From assembly GCF_021531975.1 (NCBI RefSeq), contig NZ_JAFBIY010000003.1, positions 124,001 to 188,000 of the forward strand: a stretch of 64,000 nt of DNA, written 5' to 3'. Position numbers and translations under genes: made by a program. Position 1 is the first letter of the stretch; each line of letters starts with the position of its first letter. Positions 16,537-26,416 of the stretch are shown here, piece after piece. The stretch comes from Faecalicatena contorta (lineage in GTDB: Bacteria > Bacillota > Clostridia > Lachnospirales > Lachnospiraceae). The notes under the pieces are model-generated. The model was not told where the DNA came from. It worked only from the letters and a program-made list of their open reading frames with translations, and did no database searches.

Positions 16537-17969
16537 CATCAATCTGGAGTATCAAAGGTTGGATAGGAAAAGTAATTAAGTATGCGGAGAACCCGGACAA
16601 GACGAAAGAGAACAATGAAGGGCAGATATCTGAGAATCAATCACAATCCACACAGGGATTAGAGGATGTAATTACCTATGCGGTGAATACTGAAAAGACC
16701 AGACGGGGACAATCTGAATCTATGGAAAGGGAACTTGTCGGAGAATCGGAAGAACTGATGGAACAGTATGTATCTGGAGTTAATTGTGCACCGACAACCG
16801 CCAGAGAAGAAATGATCGCAGTCAAAAAGCGTTTTGGAAAAGAGGACGGAATTGTTGCATTTCATGGATACCAGTCTTTTGCACCGGGAGAATGTAATCC
16901 GGCAATGGCACATGAGATCGGAAAGAAGCTGGCAGAAGAATTGTGGGGCAGTCAGTATCAGGTATTGATTGCAACCCATTTGGATAAGGCAAATCATCTG
17001 CACAATCATTTTGTGGTGAACTCAGTTTCATTCCTTGACGGAAAAAGATACCACAGGACAAATCAGGATTATCGTGATATGCGAATGGTGTCGGACCGTT
17101 TATGTAAAGAATATCAGCTATCGGTTGTGCAACAGCCAGAACAGGGAAAAGGAAAACATTATGTCGAGTGGCAGGCAGAACAGGAAGGAAAGCCGAGTTA
17201 TCACAGCATGGTAAAAGCAGATGTTGATGAAGCAATCCGAAAAGCGAGGACTGAAAAACAGTTCTTTTTTTATTTGCGGGAAAAAGGATATTCTTTTAAG
17301 TTTGGAAAAGACATTACCATTCGTCCAGAAGGGCGGGAGCGTGGTCTGAAGTTAAAGCGTAACTTTGGAGAGAATTATTCACTGGAAGCGATCCGGGTTC
17401 GGATTTTGGAAGAAAATGAATTACCTGCCGAGAAGAAACTTTCGGTTCGTAAGACTTACCGGATTCGGGTATCCGGCAACTTCAAGCAGACAAGAAAGAT
17501 CGGAGGACTTCGGGGATTGTATCTGCATTACTGTTATCTTTTAGGAATCCTACCGAAGAACCGCCCGTCAATGTCTGCCAAACAAATTCATGTATTGTTC
17601 CGAGAGGATTTATTAAAACTGAATACCATTTCCAAAGAGACAAAGCTGCTCTGCCACTATCACATTGATACTGCGGAGCAGCTTTTTTCGTTGAAAGACC
17701 GTTTGCAGAAACAAATGGAGCAGTGTGTGGAGGAGCGGAAACACTTGCGTTATAAGATTCGGGCAAACAGACCGGAAGAAGAAATACAGGAGCTGAAAGA
17801 ACAGATCAAAGGTCTGACAGAAGAAATTGGAACGCTCAGAAGGGAGGTGGTGGTTTGCGATGGGATTGCCGCACGTTCCAAGGTGATTGAAGAAAAATTT
17901 AAGATGGTGCGGGAAGAAAAAGAGAAGAAGGAGGAACAAAGCCATGAACACATCAGGCGAAGCCGCTGA
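16527..17969 (+). CDS. MobP-type relaxase / mobilization nuclease
   Basis: A 480-residue relaxase. The N-terminus (TSIWSIKGWIGKVIKYAENP) is usual for Tn1549-type relaxases. The catalytic centre includes FHGYQSF near residue 113 and the metal-binding HLDKANHLHNHF near residue 151, with three histidines. The C-terminal third is a coiled coil that probably contacts MobC or the coupling protein. The enzyme nicks one strand at the origin of transfer and stays attached to its 5' end. The following gene (pcfB) starts inside its 3' end. Confidence 0.92.
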   Translation: MAVTSIWSIKGWIGKVIKYAENPDKTKENNEGQISENQSQSTQGLEDVITYAVNTEKTRRGQSESMERELVGESEELMEQYVSGVNCAPTTAREEMIAVKKRFGKEDGIVAFHGYQSFAPGECNPAMAHEIGKKLAEELWGSQYQVLIATHLDKANHLHNHFVVNSVSFLDGKRYHRTNQDYRDMRMVSDRLCKEYQLSVVQQPEQGKGKHYVEWQAEQEGKPSYHSMVKADVDEAIRKARTEKQFFFYLREKGYSFKFGKDITIRPEGRERGLKLKRNFGENYSLEAIRVRILEENELPAEKKLSVRKTYRIRVSGNFKQTRKIGGLRGLYLHYCYLLGILPKNRPSMSAKQIHVLFREDLLKLNTISKETKLLCHYHIDTAEQLFSLKDRLQKQMEQCVEERKHLRYKIRANRPEEEIQELKEQIKGLTEEIGTLRREVVVCDGIAARSKVIEEKFKMVREEKEKKEEQSHEHIRRSR

Positions 17970-18825
17970 CCAGGTGGTACGAATGTCTCTGGAAGTCGGT
18001 GAAGCTGCATTGAAAATCAGCGGTACAGGTGCGAAGCATCTGGCAGTGATGTTGTATGCAGTCTTAAAAGAGAAGAAAAAGACAAAAGGCAGGGCAAGAC
18101 TTGAGACACTGGTCAAATCGGGTAGACCACTGACGGTGTTTTCAGTGAAAGAAAGTGACCTGAAGCAGTTTGTGCAGGAAGCAAAACGATATGGCGTGTT
18201 GTATTGTGCAGTCCGAAATCCTAAAGGAAGCAGTGACGGACTGGTAGATGTGATTGTAAAGGAAGAAGATGCACCAAGAATCAACCGTATCGTAGACAGA
18301 TTCCAGTTCGCATCTGTTACAGAAGCGGCGAAGATTAAGACGGAAATTGAACGGACACGTGCAGAAAAAGCGAAAGCCGGAAAATCGGAGAAGCAGGAAA
18401 AGAAACCGGAAAAGGTACAGATTCAGCAGGAAAAACAGGGACAGGCGGAGCCGGAGAAAGATTATCCACAGAAATCCAAGGAGGATCAGCTTATGGACGA
18501 GCTGTTTGGAGAGCCGGTGAAGAAAGAGGGGAAAGAGCAAAACCCCTCTTTGGCAAAGACAACCAAATCCCGTCTGTCCGAGCCTACCTCAAAGAAGCAA
18601 GAGAAAACCGCAGAGGGTACTTCTAAGTTATACGCTCCGGAAAAACCAGAGAAACCATCGGTCAGAAAGGAACTCCGGGAGATACAGAATGCAAGGAAGA
18701 AAGAAGCGGAGCGGCGTGAGCATAGAAATGATCCGGTGAGAAATCAGGGCAATAAAGACCGGAATCAGATTCGCCACCAACAGCCACAACAGAAACGAAA
18801 ACCAAGAAAAGGGAAAGAGAGGTAA
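17944..18825 (+). CDS. PcfB/DUF3801-family conjugation protein
   Basis: A 293-residue protein starting at ATG 17944 after AAGGAGGAAC, inside the end of the relaxase gene. Residues 1-~140 form the conserved PcfB domain (VRMSLEVGEAALKISGTGAKHLA, FSVKESDLKQFVQEAKRYGV). The remainder is a long Lys/Glu/Gln-rich disordered tail. PcfB of pCF10 is a relaxosome accessory that contacts the coupling protein; the tail may be the docking arm. Placed directly between relaxase and coupling-protein genes. Confidence 0.87.
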   Translation: MNTSGEAADQVVRMSLEVGEAALKISGTGAKHLAVMLYAVLKEKKKTKGRARLETLVKSGRPLTVFSVKESDLKQFVQEAKRYGVLYCAVRNPKGSSDGLVDVIVKEEDAPRINRIVDRFQFASVTEAAKIKTEIERTRAEKAKAGKSEKQEKKPEKVQIQQEKQGQAEPEKDYPQKSKEDQLMDELFGEPVKKEGKEQNPSLAKTTKSRLSEPTSKKQEKTAEGTSKLYAPEKPEKPSVRKELREIQNARKKEAERREHRNDPVRNQGNKDRNQIRHQQPQQKRKPRKGKER

Positions 18826-18830
18826 ATTTT

Positions 18831-19805
18831 ATGGATAACAGTTTTGATTCTTTATTAAATGTATCTGCCGTACCACAGGACGATAAGGTGCAGGCATTTA
18901 TCGCAGAGAGCAAGAATAATCGGAACCGTTGCTATGAGTTATCAGAACAGGTAACCGCACAGGTAGCGACAGATGGTCAAATGCTTCAGAAATATTTGGA
19001 TGTACAGAGTACCTTTGACCGCTATACAGCCAATAATGCACTTCTGATTCTGGCACAAAGACCAGATGCTCAGAAATTAGGTGATTATGGATACTGGAGA
19101 AGTCAGGGTACTTATGTGAAACGTGTGGAACGCCAGAGTCCGGTTTTGATTTTGGAGCCTGGAAAGAATTATGAGCGTGAAGACGGTTCGATGGGAACAT
19201 TTTATAATGCGAAAAAGTTGTATGATATTTCGCAAACAACATTGACAGATAAGCACATTGAAGAAGTTAAGCATGATGAGAGAAGCGTGATTCGTGCATT
19301 AGTAAGCAATCCTCCGGCAAATATTGTTGCAGCAGAGCCGGATCAGATGCCTGATGAAAAGGGGGCATACTTTGAACCGGAAGAAAATTGTATTTATGTG
19401 AGAAAAGGCATGGATGCACAGGAAATTTTTCAGAGTCTTGTGCCGGAACTGGTATTTGCAGGATATGCAGAAGGCAATCCGCACTATGACCGGAATGAAG
19501 ATGCATTCCATGCATATTGTGTGTCTTATATGTTGTCTAAAAAGTATGGAATGGATATCAGCCAGTTTGATTTTACCCATGCACCAGAGTTCTTTGAAAA
19601 TATGGAACCGCAGGAGGTAAGAGGGGAACTTTCCAAAGCGAGAGATGCAGCCAATGCAATTTCCGGAAGAATGGCGAGAGTGTTGGAACAGGATAAAAAT
19701 CTGAATTATCGCCAGCAGGGAAAGACAGAAGCTGAGCAGAAAGAACCTGAAGCAAAAACAGGAGAACAGAAAGCACAGGAGCATGACCGGGGAGAAGCAC
19801 GCTAG
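18831..19805 (+). CDS. ArdC-like ssDNA-binding / antirestriction-type protein
   Basis: A 324-residue protein. Residues ~30-120 contain the ArdC-N-like pattern (YLDVQSTFDRYTANNALLILAQRPDAQKLGDYGYWRSQG), which in conjugative plasmids binds single-stranded DNA and protects it on entry. The following part (FQSLVPELVFAG) occupies the place of the metallopeptidase in ArdC but no HExxH is visible, so protease activity is doubtful. The end is a Gln/Glu-rich tail. Coupled closely to pcfB (5-base gap). Confidence 0.68.
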   Translation: MDNSFDSLLNVSAVPQDDKVQAFIAESKNNRNRCYELSEQVTAQVATDGQMLQKYLDVQSTFDRYTANNALLILAQRPDAQKLGDYGYWRSQGTYVKRVERQSPVLILEPGKNYEREDGSMGTFYNAKKLYDISQTTLTDKHIEEVKHDERSVIRALVSNPPANIVAAEPDQMPDEKGAYFEPEENCIYVRKGMDAQEIFQSLVPELVFAGYAEGNPHYDRNEDAFHAYCVSYMLSKKYGMDISQFDFTHAPEFFENMEPQEVRGELSKARDAANAISGRMARVLEQDKNLNYRQQGKTEAEQKEPEAKTGEQKAQEHDRGEAR

Positions 19806-19830
19806 GAAAATCAGGGAAGGAGAAAACGAA

Positions 19831-20034
19831 ATGAGCAGTGATACGATTACGTTAGAACTGGATAAATATGAAAGCGGTGTGGTGTTCCATTCCCTGAAAG
19901 ACAAGCGGAATCAGATGCTGAAAGAGGGAAAGGATACGGAGCTTGTCGATGATGTTCTGATGAAAGTCATTGAGAAAATCGAAGTACCGCCGGATAAAGG
20001 AAAGAGAGGACGCAGAAGCCATGAAGAACGATGA
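19831..20034 (+). CDS. Small ICE-backbone protein upstream of virD4
   Basis: A 67-residue protein; ATG 19831 has a GGAAGGAG site. The sequence MSSDTITLELDKYESGVVFH leads into a helix and a basic end (KGKRGRRSHEER). It overlaps the virD4 start by 14 bases, so its translation is probably coupled to coupling-protein synthesis. Function unknown. Confidence 0.7.
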   Translation: MSSDTITLELDKYESGVVFHSLKDKRNQMLKEGKDTELVDDVLMKVIEKIEVPPDKGKRGRRSHEER

Positions 20035-21817
20035 TGAGCAGAGTGGTCTGATACTGGCGTTGCTTGGAATTATCCCGGTTATCTGGTTTGCGTTACTTGT
20101 CGCACCTTATCTTTCGTCTGGTCTTATGGGGATTCTGGAAGGGGTCCCGGAAGCAATGAATCATCCGTTTTCGATTCAGTTATGTGGGGACAGTGTAAAA
20201 ACTGTCCTTATTTTTTTTATGTCTTACGGCATGGGAATCGGGATTTATCTTTCTACTAGGAAACATTACCGACGAGGTGAAGAACATGGTTCTGCAAAAT
20301 GGGGAAATGTGAAGAAAATAAATCGCAGATACAAGGAGAAGCGGTTTACAAAAAATAAGTTGCTGACCATGCATGTGCAGATCAGTTATAACATGAGGAA
20401 ACATTTGCGAAATGTATTGACGGTTGTAATTGGCGGTTCTGGTTCCGGAAAGACCAGATTTTTTGCAAAGCCGAATCTGATGCAGGCGAATACTTCTTTT
20501 GTGGTTTTAGATCCAAAAGGAGAAAATCTAAGAGATACCGGGTATCTTCTGGAAGAAAAAGGTTATGAAGTAAGAGTGCTTGACCTGATAAATATGGAAA
20601 AGAGCCATTGCTATAACCCGTTTGTATATCTGAAGGACGATAACGATGTGCAGAGATTGGTAACGAACCTGTTCAAAGCGACTACACCAAAAGGCAGTCA
20701 GTCTAACGATCCATTTTGGGATACCGCAGCTTCTATGCTGTTGTTGGCACTGGTTTTCTTTCTGAAATATGAAGCACCGGAAGAAGAACAGAATTTCCCG
20801 ATGGTAATGGAAATGTTACGTGCCGGAGAAGTCAGAGAGGACGATGACCAGTACCAGTCACCGCTTGATGAATTGTTTGAACGGTTGGAAATGAAGAACC
20901 CGGAACATATTGCAGTAAAGTATTACAAAGATTATCACTCTGGTAGTGCAAAGACATTAAAGTCCATTCAGATTACACTTGCAGCAAGACTTGAGAAATT
21001 TAACTTATCCAGTCTGGCAGCACTGACTGCAACAGATGATTTAGATCTGCCATCACTGGGAGAGCGGAAAGTGGCTTTATTTGCGTTAATCCCGGACAAC
21101 GACACCAGTTATAACTTTCTGGTGTCAATATTGTATACCCAGTTATTTCAGCAGTTGTTCTATCTGGCAGACCATAAATATGGCGGGAGACTTCCGATTC
21201 ATGTGCATTTCCTCATGGACGAATTTGCAAATGTTTCACTGCCGGATGACTTCGATAAGATTCTGTCCGTTATGCGTTCCAGAGAAGTGTCAGTCAGTAT
21301 TATTTTGCAGAATCTAGCACAGTTAAAAGCACTGTTTGAAAAGCAATGGGAAAGCATTATGGGAAACTGTGACGAATTTTTATATTTAGGTGGCAACGAG
21401 CAGGGGACGCATAAATATGTCAGCGAACTTCTGGGAAAGGCAACGATTGACACGAACACCTATGGAAAGTCAACGGGACATTCCGGGAATTATTCCACCA
21501 ATTATCAGAATACAGGGAGGGAGCTGATGACACCCGATGAAGTTCGCATGTTGGATAACCGATATGCGATTCTTTTTATTCGTGGAGAAAGACCAATTTT
21601 AGACGAGAAGTTCGATATTTTAAAACACCCCAATGTGGGACTTACAACTGACGGGAATGGAAAGCCGTATCTGCATGGAGCAGTTGACCGGGCAGTGGCA
21701 AGTATCTTACTGGGAGACAGTCTGGAGGACGAGTTTGCTGATGATTCACTAGAAAGTGAAGGATACGAATTATTATCTGATGAAGATTTGGAAGAAATTA
21801 TCCAGAAATATGAGTAA
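20021..21817 (+). CDS. virD4: VirD4/TraG-type coupling protein
   Basis: A 598-residue type IV coupling ATPase. Two N-terminal transmembrane helices (residues ~10-35 and ~55-80) anchor it. Walker A is GGSGSGKT near residue 137, VLDPKGEN lies just downstream, and Walker B is HFLMDEFANV. It delivers the relaxase-DNA complex to the transfer channel. ATG 20021 follows AAAGAGAGGA inside the previous gene. A frameshifted fragment of a second copy lies at 45.7-46.0 kb. Confidence 0.93.
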   Translation: MKNDDEQSGLILALLGIIPVIWFALLVAPYLSSGLMGILEGVPEAMNHPFSIQLCGDSVKTVLIFFMSYGMGIGIYLSTRKHYRRGEEHGSAKWGNVKKINRRYKEKRFTKNKLLTMHVQISYNMRKHLRNVLTVVIGGSGSGKTRFFAKPNLMQANTSFVVLDPKGENLRDTGYLLEEKGYEVRVLDLINMEKSHCYNPFVYLKDDNDVQRLVTNLFKATTPKGSQSNDPFWDTAASMLLLALVFFLKYEAPEEEQNFPMVMEMLRAGEVREDDDQYQSPLDELFERLEMKNPEHIAVKYYKDYHSGSAKTLKSIQITLAARLEKFNLSSLAALTATDDLDLPSLGERKVALFALIPDNDTSYNFLVSILYTQLFQQLFYLADHKYGGRLPIHVHFLMDEFANVSLPDDFDKILSVMRSREVSVSIILQNLAQLKALFEKQWESIMGNCDEFLYLGGNEQGTHKYVSELLGKATIDTNTYGKSTGHSGNYSTNYQNTGRELMTPDEVRMLDNRYAILFIRGERPILDEKFDILKHPNVGLTTDGNGKPYLHGAVDRAVASILLGDSLEDEFADDSLESEGYELLSDEDLEEIIQKYE

Positions 21818-21850
21818 ATCCAAGAAAAATATATAGGAGGCTATCAAAAA

Positions 21851-22216
21851 ATGAAGTTAGATATGCGAAAAAAGCAGGAGAAGAAAGAAAGCACAAAAGT
21901 AACGAAGAAGCTGCCAATGACAGCAAAAATGAAACGTGCCATGGCAGTGTATATTGTCATGGTATTGATTATGACAGCAGGAGCAAGTACTGTATTTGCG
22001 GCAGACGATCCACTGACCGTAATCAATAATCTGTCCACATTTATCTTTGGACTGATTCGTGCTATCGGAATGATTTTACTGGGATTTGGAATTGTGCAGG
22101 TTGGTTTATCACTGAAATCTCACGATCCAAGTCAACGAGCCAATGGATTCTTAACATTAGCAGGTGGTGTCATTATTACATTTGCAAAAGAAATCTTGAA
22201 TTTGATTACGGGTTAA
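21851..22216 (+). CDS. Maff2-family membrane protein (VirB2-like position)
   Basis: A 121-residue protein with a basic cytoplasmic start, a signal-like helix ending ASTVFAADD (possible cleavage after Ala), and two later hydrophobic helices. This is the Maff2 family seen in Tn1549-type ICEs. Size and topology resemble a VirB2-type pilin or channel subunit, but that role is inference. ATAGGAGGC leader. Confidence 0.8.
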   Translation: MKLDMRKKQEKKESTKVTKKLPMTAKMKRAMAVYIVMVLIMTAGASTVFAADDPLTVINNLSTFIFGLIRAIGMILLGFGIVQVGLSLKSHDPSQRANGFLTLAGGVIITFAKEILNLITG

Positions 22217-22240
22217 GAAGAATAGAAAAATAAAAGAAAT

Positions 22241-22276
22241 GGGACGGTGCAGGCTCACATGGAGCCGCACCGTTCC
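22241..22276 (+). terminator. Very stable intercistronic hairpin
   Basis: GGGACGGTGC and GGCTC pair with GAGCC and GCACCGTTCC, leaving one bulged base and a 5-base loop. It stands between maff2 and the virB6-like gene without a U-run. A processing or attenuation role would set a high pilin-like to low channel expression ratio. Confidence 0.6.
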
Positions 22277-22301
22277 GACTAAGACAGGAGGTGTTTAGAA
22301 C

Positions 22302-23138
22302 GTGTCAGATAACTGGGTAGTACAGAACTTGCAAAATGCTTTGGACACCTGGAACAGTAAACTTGCGGAAATCTGGCAGATACTCACACAGTCGCCGGAG
22401 ACCTTTAAGGGTGGCGGTATCTGGCAGGTGATTGTGCAGATCCATGGAGCATTGCAGGCAATCGGCTATGCTTTGTTAGTGCTTTTCTTTGTAGTCGGAG
22501 TGGTCAAGACTTGTGGCAGTTTCACAGAGGTAAAAAGACCGGAACACGCATTGAAAATTTTTATACGCTTTGCGATTGCAAAAGGCGTAGTCACGTATGG
22601 ATTGGAATTGATGATGGCACTTTTTAATATTGTACAGGGAGTAACGAGTACGATTATGAAGACAGCAGGATTTGGAAGTACGGAAGATACAGTATTACCG
22701 GACGAGATTATAAAGGCAGTAGAAGATTGTGGATTTTTTGAAAGTATCCCACTATGGGCGGTGACACTGATCGGTGGACTGTTCATTACGGTATTGAGCT
22801 TCATTATGATTATGAGTGTATATGGAAGATTTTTTCGATTATATCTTTATACAGCCATTGCACCGATTCCGTTATCTTCCTTTGCAGGAGAACCAAGCCA
22901 GAATATCGGAAGAAGTTTTTTAAAGTCTTATGCAGCAGTGTGTCTGGAAGGAGCAATCGTGGTGCTTGCCTGCATTATTTTTTCACTATTTGCATCATCA
23001 CCGCCAGTAGTTGATCCAGATGCAGCAGCAGTGACCATGGTGTGGAGTTATATCGGGGAATTGATTTTTAATATGCTTGTACTGGTCGGGGCAGTGAAAA
23101 TGTCAGACCGAGTAGTACGGGAAATGATGGGATTATAA
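22302..23138 (+). CDS. VirB6/TrbL-like polytopic channel protein
   Basis: A 278-residue membrane protein starting with GTG 22302 after GGAGGTG. It has about five transmembrane helices (~50-75, ~95-120, ~150-175, ~180-200, ~210-235, and a terminal one) and the VYGRFFRLYLYTAIAPIPLSSFAGEPSQNIG segment characteristic of the TrbL/VirB6-like proteins of Gram-positive ICEs. It should form part of the inner-membrane channel. Confidence 0.83.
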   Translation: MSDNWVVQNLQNALDTWNSKLAEIWQILTQSPETFKGGGIWQVIVQIHGALQAIGYALLVLFFVVGVVKTCGSFTEVKRPEHALKIFIRFAIAKGVVTYGLELMMALFNIVQGVTSTIMKTAGFGSTEDTVLPDEIIKAVEDCGFFESIPLWAVTLIGGLFITVLSFIMIMSVYGRFFRLYLYTAIAPIPLSSFAGEPSQNIGRSFLKSYAAVCLEGAIVVLACIIFSLFASSPPVVDPDAAAVTMVWSYIGELIFNMLVLVGAVKMSDRVVREMMGL

Positions 23139-23159
23139 AAAACAGAGTATGTTATGAGC

Positions 23160-23540
23160 CTATTCTACAATGTCTTTGCTGTCATTATATCTCATATTTC
23201 CCTGAGAGTCGAAATGAACAGAATCTAAAGGAATCCCTTTCTGTCTGGCACGAGAAATCTGGAATGACATATCGTCTTTCATAGCTTTGTAATATTGATG
23301 TTCCTGCCACTTGCGTCGCAGAGCAGAAATCCAACTGAGAACAGAAAAGGCAGTCAGCAGATAGAGGATTGCAAATGCAAGTTTCTCATGGCTTGCTGCC
23401 CATGGATTCAGAATCGTGGAAACAGCAAGGAAGTATAACAGTGGTAAGGTCAGATTTAATCTGGCAGCAATCCGAAACAGCAGAGAAATCAGGAATAGAG
23501 CAACGGTAACAACAAGTGAAATCATAACAGTGATTGGCAT
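23160..23540 (-). CDS. Small membrane protein encoded opposite to the transfer operon
   Basis: A 126-residue protein on the minus strand between virB6-like and prgI. A strong AAAGGGGGA site precedes ATG at 23540. It has an N-terminal helix, two more hydrophobic segments and a soluble tail (ISRARQKGIPLDSVHFDSQGNMRY). Its ribosome-binding site and clean coding pattern make it real despite the odd orientation. Transcription toward the transfer operon would make antisense RNA to virB6-like. Function unknown. Confidence 0.72.
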   Translation of the reverse strand: MPITVMISLVVTVALFLISLLFRIAARLNLTLPLLYFLAVSTILNPWAASHEKLAFAILYLLTAFSVLSWISALRRKWQEHQYYKAMKDDMSFQISRARQKGIPLDSVHFDSQGNMRYNDSKDIVE

Positions 23541-23621
23541 AGGTCAGTCCCCCTTTCATTTACCCAAAGTGTAACAGAACAGGAAAAATATAACAAATGT
23601 GCGATTTGGAGGTGTATCGTT

Positions 23622-24014
23622 TTGGAAGTAAAAATTAACAAGGAAATCAGGGATTACACGGAAGCAATCTTTTTCGGATTGTCCCTAAGACAGTTTATCT
23701 TTTCAGGATTAGCCTGCGGGATTGCCGTTGGGCTTTATTTTTTGCTTCACCCATACATGAGTATGGAAACAGTGAGTTGGATTTGTGTACTGGGAGCTGC
23801 CCCATGTGTAGTGTTCGGGTTTGTAAAATATCATGGAATGACAGCGGAGCAGTTTATCTGGGCATGGATTAAATCGGAAATCCTGATGCCGAAAAAACTG
23901 GTGTTCCGGTCAGAAAATCTTTATTTTGATGCGGTAGAACCAGTCATTAAAAAATATGAGAAAGAAAGTCTGAAGAAGGAGGGACGCAAGAAAAATGATG
24001 AAAACGCTGAGTAA
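23622..24014 (+). CDS. prgI: PrgI/VirB3-like membrane protein
   Basis: A 130-residue protein with start TTG 23622 (GGAGGTG upstream) and an N-terminal MEVKINKEIRDYTEAIFFGLSLRQF typical of PrgI, followed by two transmembrane helices (~28-45 and ~55-72). PrgI/VirB3 proteins sit with VirB4 at the inner-membrane base of type IV secretion systems. It overlaps virB4 by 20 bases. Confidence 0.87.
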   Translation: MEVKINKEIRDYTEAIFFGLSLRQFIFSGLACGIAVGLYFLLHPYMSMETVSWICVLGAAPCVVFGFVKYHGMTAEQFIWAWIKSEILMPKKLVFRSENLYFDAVEPVIKKYEKESLKKEGRKKNDENAE

Positions 24015-26334
24015 TATCTTCAAGCAGGATAAAGAAAAATTTGTAATTCCAAGAAGCGTACAGCAGGTAATTCCCATCGAGACCATCTGGTCAGATGGGA
24101 TTTTTAAAATCGGGAGAAATAAATTTGCACGTACTTATAAATTTACCGATATTAACTATGCAGTGGCGAGCAAAGTTGATAAGGAAACAATGTTCCTGGA
24201 ATATATGGATTTATTAAATTCGTTCGATTGCGGTGGAACAACAAAAATAACGATCAATAATCGTCGCTTGAATAAAGTGGATTTTGAAAAAGCAATTCTG
24301 ATTCCGATGCAGGAGGACGGATTGGATTTATACCGGAAAGAGTATAACAACATGCTTTTAGATAAGGCAACCAGTTCCAACAGCATGGTGCAGGAAAAAT
24401 ATGTGACAGTATCCTGCTATAAGAAAACGATCGAAGAAGCGAGAACGTATTTTGCACGAGTGACAACAGAGCTGAACAGCCATTTTGCAAGACTGGGTTC
24501 CAAATGTGCAGAGGTAAATGGAGAAGATAAGTTACGGATTCTGCATGATTTTTACCGTACAGGAGAAGAATCTGGTTTCCATTTTGATATTCAGGAGAGT
24601 ATGAGAAAAGGGCACAGCTTCAAAGATTATATCTGCCCGGATACTTTTGAATTTGAAAAAGATTATTTCCGCATGGGAGAGCGTTACGGAAGGGTACTCT
24701 TTCTTCGGGAGTATGCTTCTTACATTAAAGACGATATGATAGCAGAACTGACCGACATGAATCGAAATCTGATGTTGAGCATTGATGTGATTCCGGTCCC
24801 GACTGATGAAGCAGTACAGGAAGTGGAAAAACGTCTGCTTGGTGTGGAGACAAATATCACGAACTGGCAGAGACGGCAGAATGCGAATAACAACTTTTCC
24901 GCAGTGATTCCTTATGATTTGGAACAGCAGAGAAAAGAAAGTAAAGAGTTCATGGATGATCTGACTACACGTGACCAGCGTATGATGTTCGGTGTACTGA
25001 CTATGGTGCATACTGCAGAATCGAAAAAGCAGCTTGACGCAGATACGGAAACACTTCTGACAATCGGACGGAAAAAGTTATGCCAGTTTTCGGTTCTGAA
25101 ATTTCAGCAGATGGACGGACTGAATACAGCACTTCCCATCGGACACCGAAAGATTCCGGCAGTCCGCACACTGACTTCGGAGAGTGTAGCAGTGTTGATG
25201 CCATTCCGGGTGCAGGAGATTATGGACGCAGGAGGAATCTATTGCGGTGAAAATGCAATCTCCCATAACTTAATCATGTGTAATAAAGAAAAACTGTTAA
25301 ATCCAAACTCATTCCTTTTAGGAGTACCGGGAAGTGGAAAATCCTTTAATGCAAAAATGCAGATTGTATTCCTGGCACTGGCAACGCAGGACGATATCCT
25401 GATTTGTGATCCAGAGCGAGAGTATGCATCATTAGTTGAAGCAATGGGCGGAGAAGTGGTTCGCATTGCTGCAGGAAGTCGGGACCATATCAATGCAATG
25501 GATATGGTAGACGGATATGGAGATGGCGGTGATCCAGTGATTGAGAAGTCACAGTTTATTTTATCTCTGTTTGAGCAATTGGATAAAAAAGGAATCAATG
25601 CAAAGGAACGTTCCATTATTGACCGATGTGTAGGAGAAGTTTATGAGGAATATCAGCATGGCGGAGCAGTGCCGACTTTGCGGGTGCTGCGTGAAAAATT
25701 TTTAGAACAGGAAGAACCGGAAGCACAGGATTTGGCACTGGTATCAGAATTATTTACCAATGGAAGTCTGGACGCATTTGCACATGAAAGTAATGTTGAT
25801 GTGAATAACCGTATCATGGTATACGACATTCTGGATTTAGGAAAACAGTTAAAGACTATGGGACTTCTGGTAATCACTGATGCAATGTTGAACCGGGTAA
25901 CGGAGAACTGGAAACAGGGAAAACGAACCCATATTTTCTTAGACGAGTTTCATGTAGTATTTGAAAATGAGTATTCCGGAGCATTTTTTAACTCTGCATG
26001 GCGAAGATTTCGTAAGCGTAATGCATTTCCGACAGCAATTACCCAGAACGTGGAATATCTGTTAGATTCTGTTCTTGCAAGTACGATGATTTCCAACAGT
26101 GAGTATATCGTGATGCTTAATCAGGCAGAGCCGGACAGAGCAAAGTTGGCAACACTTCTGAATATCTCCACTGAGCAAATGGGATATATCACAAATGCAG
26201 ATGCCGGTTGCGGTTTGGTGAAATACGGAAGTTCACTTGTACCGTTCGTCAATAGATTTCCGACCAATACAAGGTTGTATAAACTGATGACCACAAAGCC
26301 GGGAGAGGACAGTATCAACCGAGGAAGAATGTAA
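23995..26334 (+). CDS. virB4: VirB4/TraE-type conjugation ATPase
   Basis: A 779-residue ATPase. Walker A GVPGSGKSF near residue 443, Walker B THIFLDEFHVV near 648, and a long N-terminal domain typical of the family. It powers assembly of the transfer channel. The start is one of two adjacent ATGs after AAGGAGGGACG. The gene ends with a clear terminator at 26371, closing the core transfer block. Confidence 0.93.
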   Translation: MMKTLSNIFKQDKEKFVIPRSVQQVIPIETIWSDGIFKIGRNKFARTYKFTDINYAVASKVDKETMFLEYMDLLNSFDCGGTTKITINNRRLNKVDFEKAILIPMQEDGLDLYRKEYNNMLLDKATSSNSMVQEKYVTVSCYKKTIEEARTYFARVTTELNSHFARLGSKCAEVNGEDKLRILHDFYRTGEESGFHFDIQESMRKGHSFKDYICPDTFEFEKDYFRMGERYGRVLFLREYASYIKDDMIAELTDMNRNLMLSIDVIPVPTDEAVQEVEKRLLGVETNITNWQRRQNANNNFSAVIPYDLEQQRKESKEFMDDLTTRDQRMMFGVLTMVHTAESKKQLDADTETLLTIGRKKLCQFSVLKFQQMDGLNTALPIGHRKIPAVRTLTSESVAVLMPFRVQEIMDAGGIYCGENAISHNLIMCNKEKLLNPNSFLLGVPGSGKSFNAKMQIVFLALATQDDILICDPEREYASLVEAMGGEVVRIAAGSRDHINAMDMVDGYGDGGDPVIEKSQFILSLFEQLDKKGINAKERSIIDRCVGEVYEEYQHGGAVPTLRVLREKFLEQEEPEAQDLALVSELFTNGSLDAFAHESNVDVNNRIMVYDILDLGKQLKTMGLLVITDAMLNRVTENWKQGKRTHIFLDEFHVVFENEYSGAFFNSAWRRFRKRNAFPTAITQNVEYLLDSVLASTMISNSEYIVMLNQAEPDRAKLATLLNISTEQMGYITNADAGCGLVKYGSSLVPFVNRFPTNTRLYKLMTTKPGEDSINRGRM

Positions 26335-26370
26335 CTTCAATAATCAATTTAAGAGAATGGCACCGGAAAT

Positions 26371-26394
26371 CGTCACAATTTGTGGCGTTTTTTT
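26371..26394 (+). terminator. Rho-independent terminator after virB4
   Basis: CGTCAC pairs with GTGGCG over a 5-base loop, followed by seven Ts. It should reduce read-through from the transfer operon into the next genes. Confidence 0.75.
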
Positions 26395-26416
26395 AGTGCC
26401 AGAAAAGGAGAAAAAT

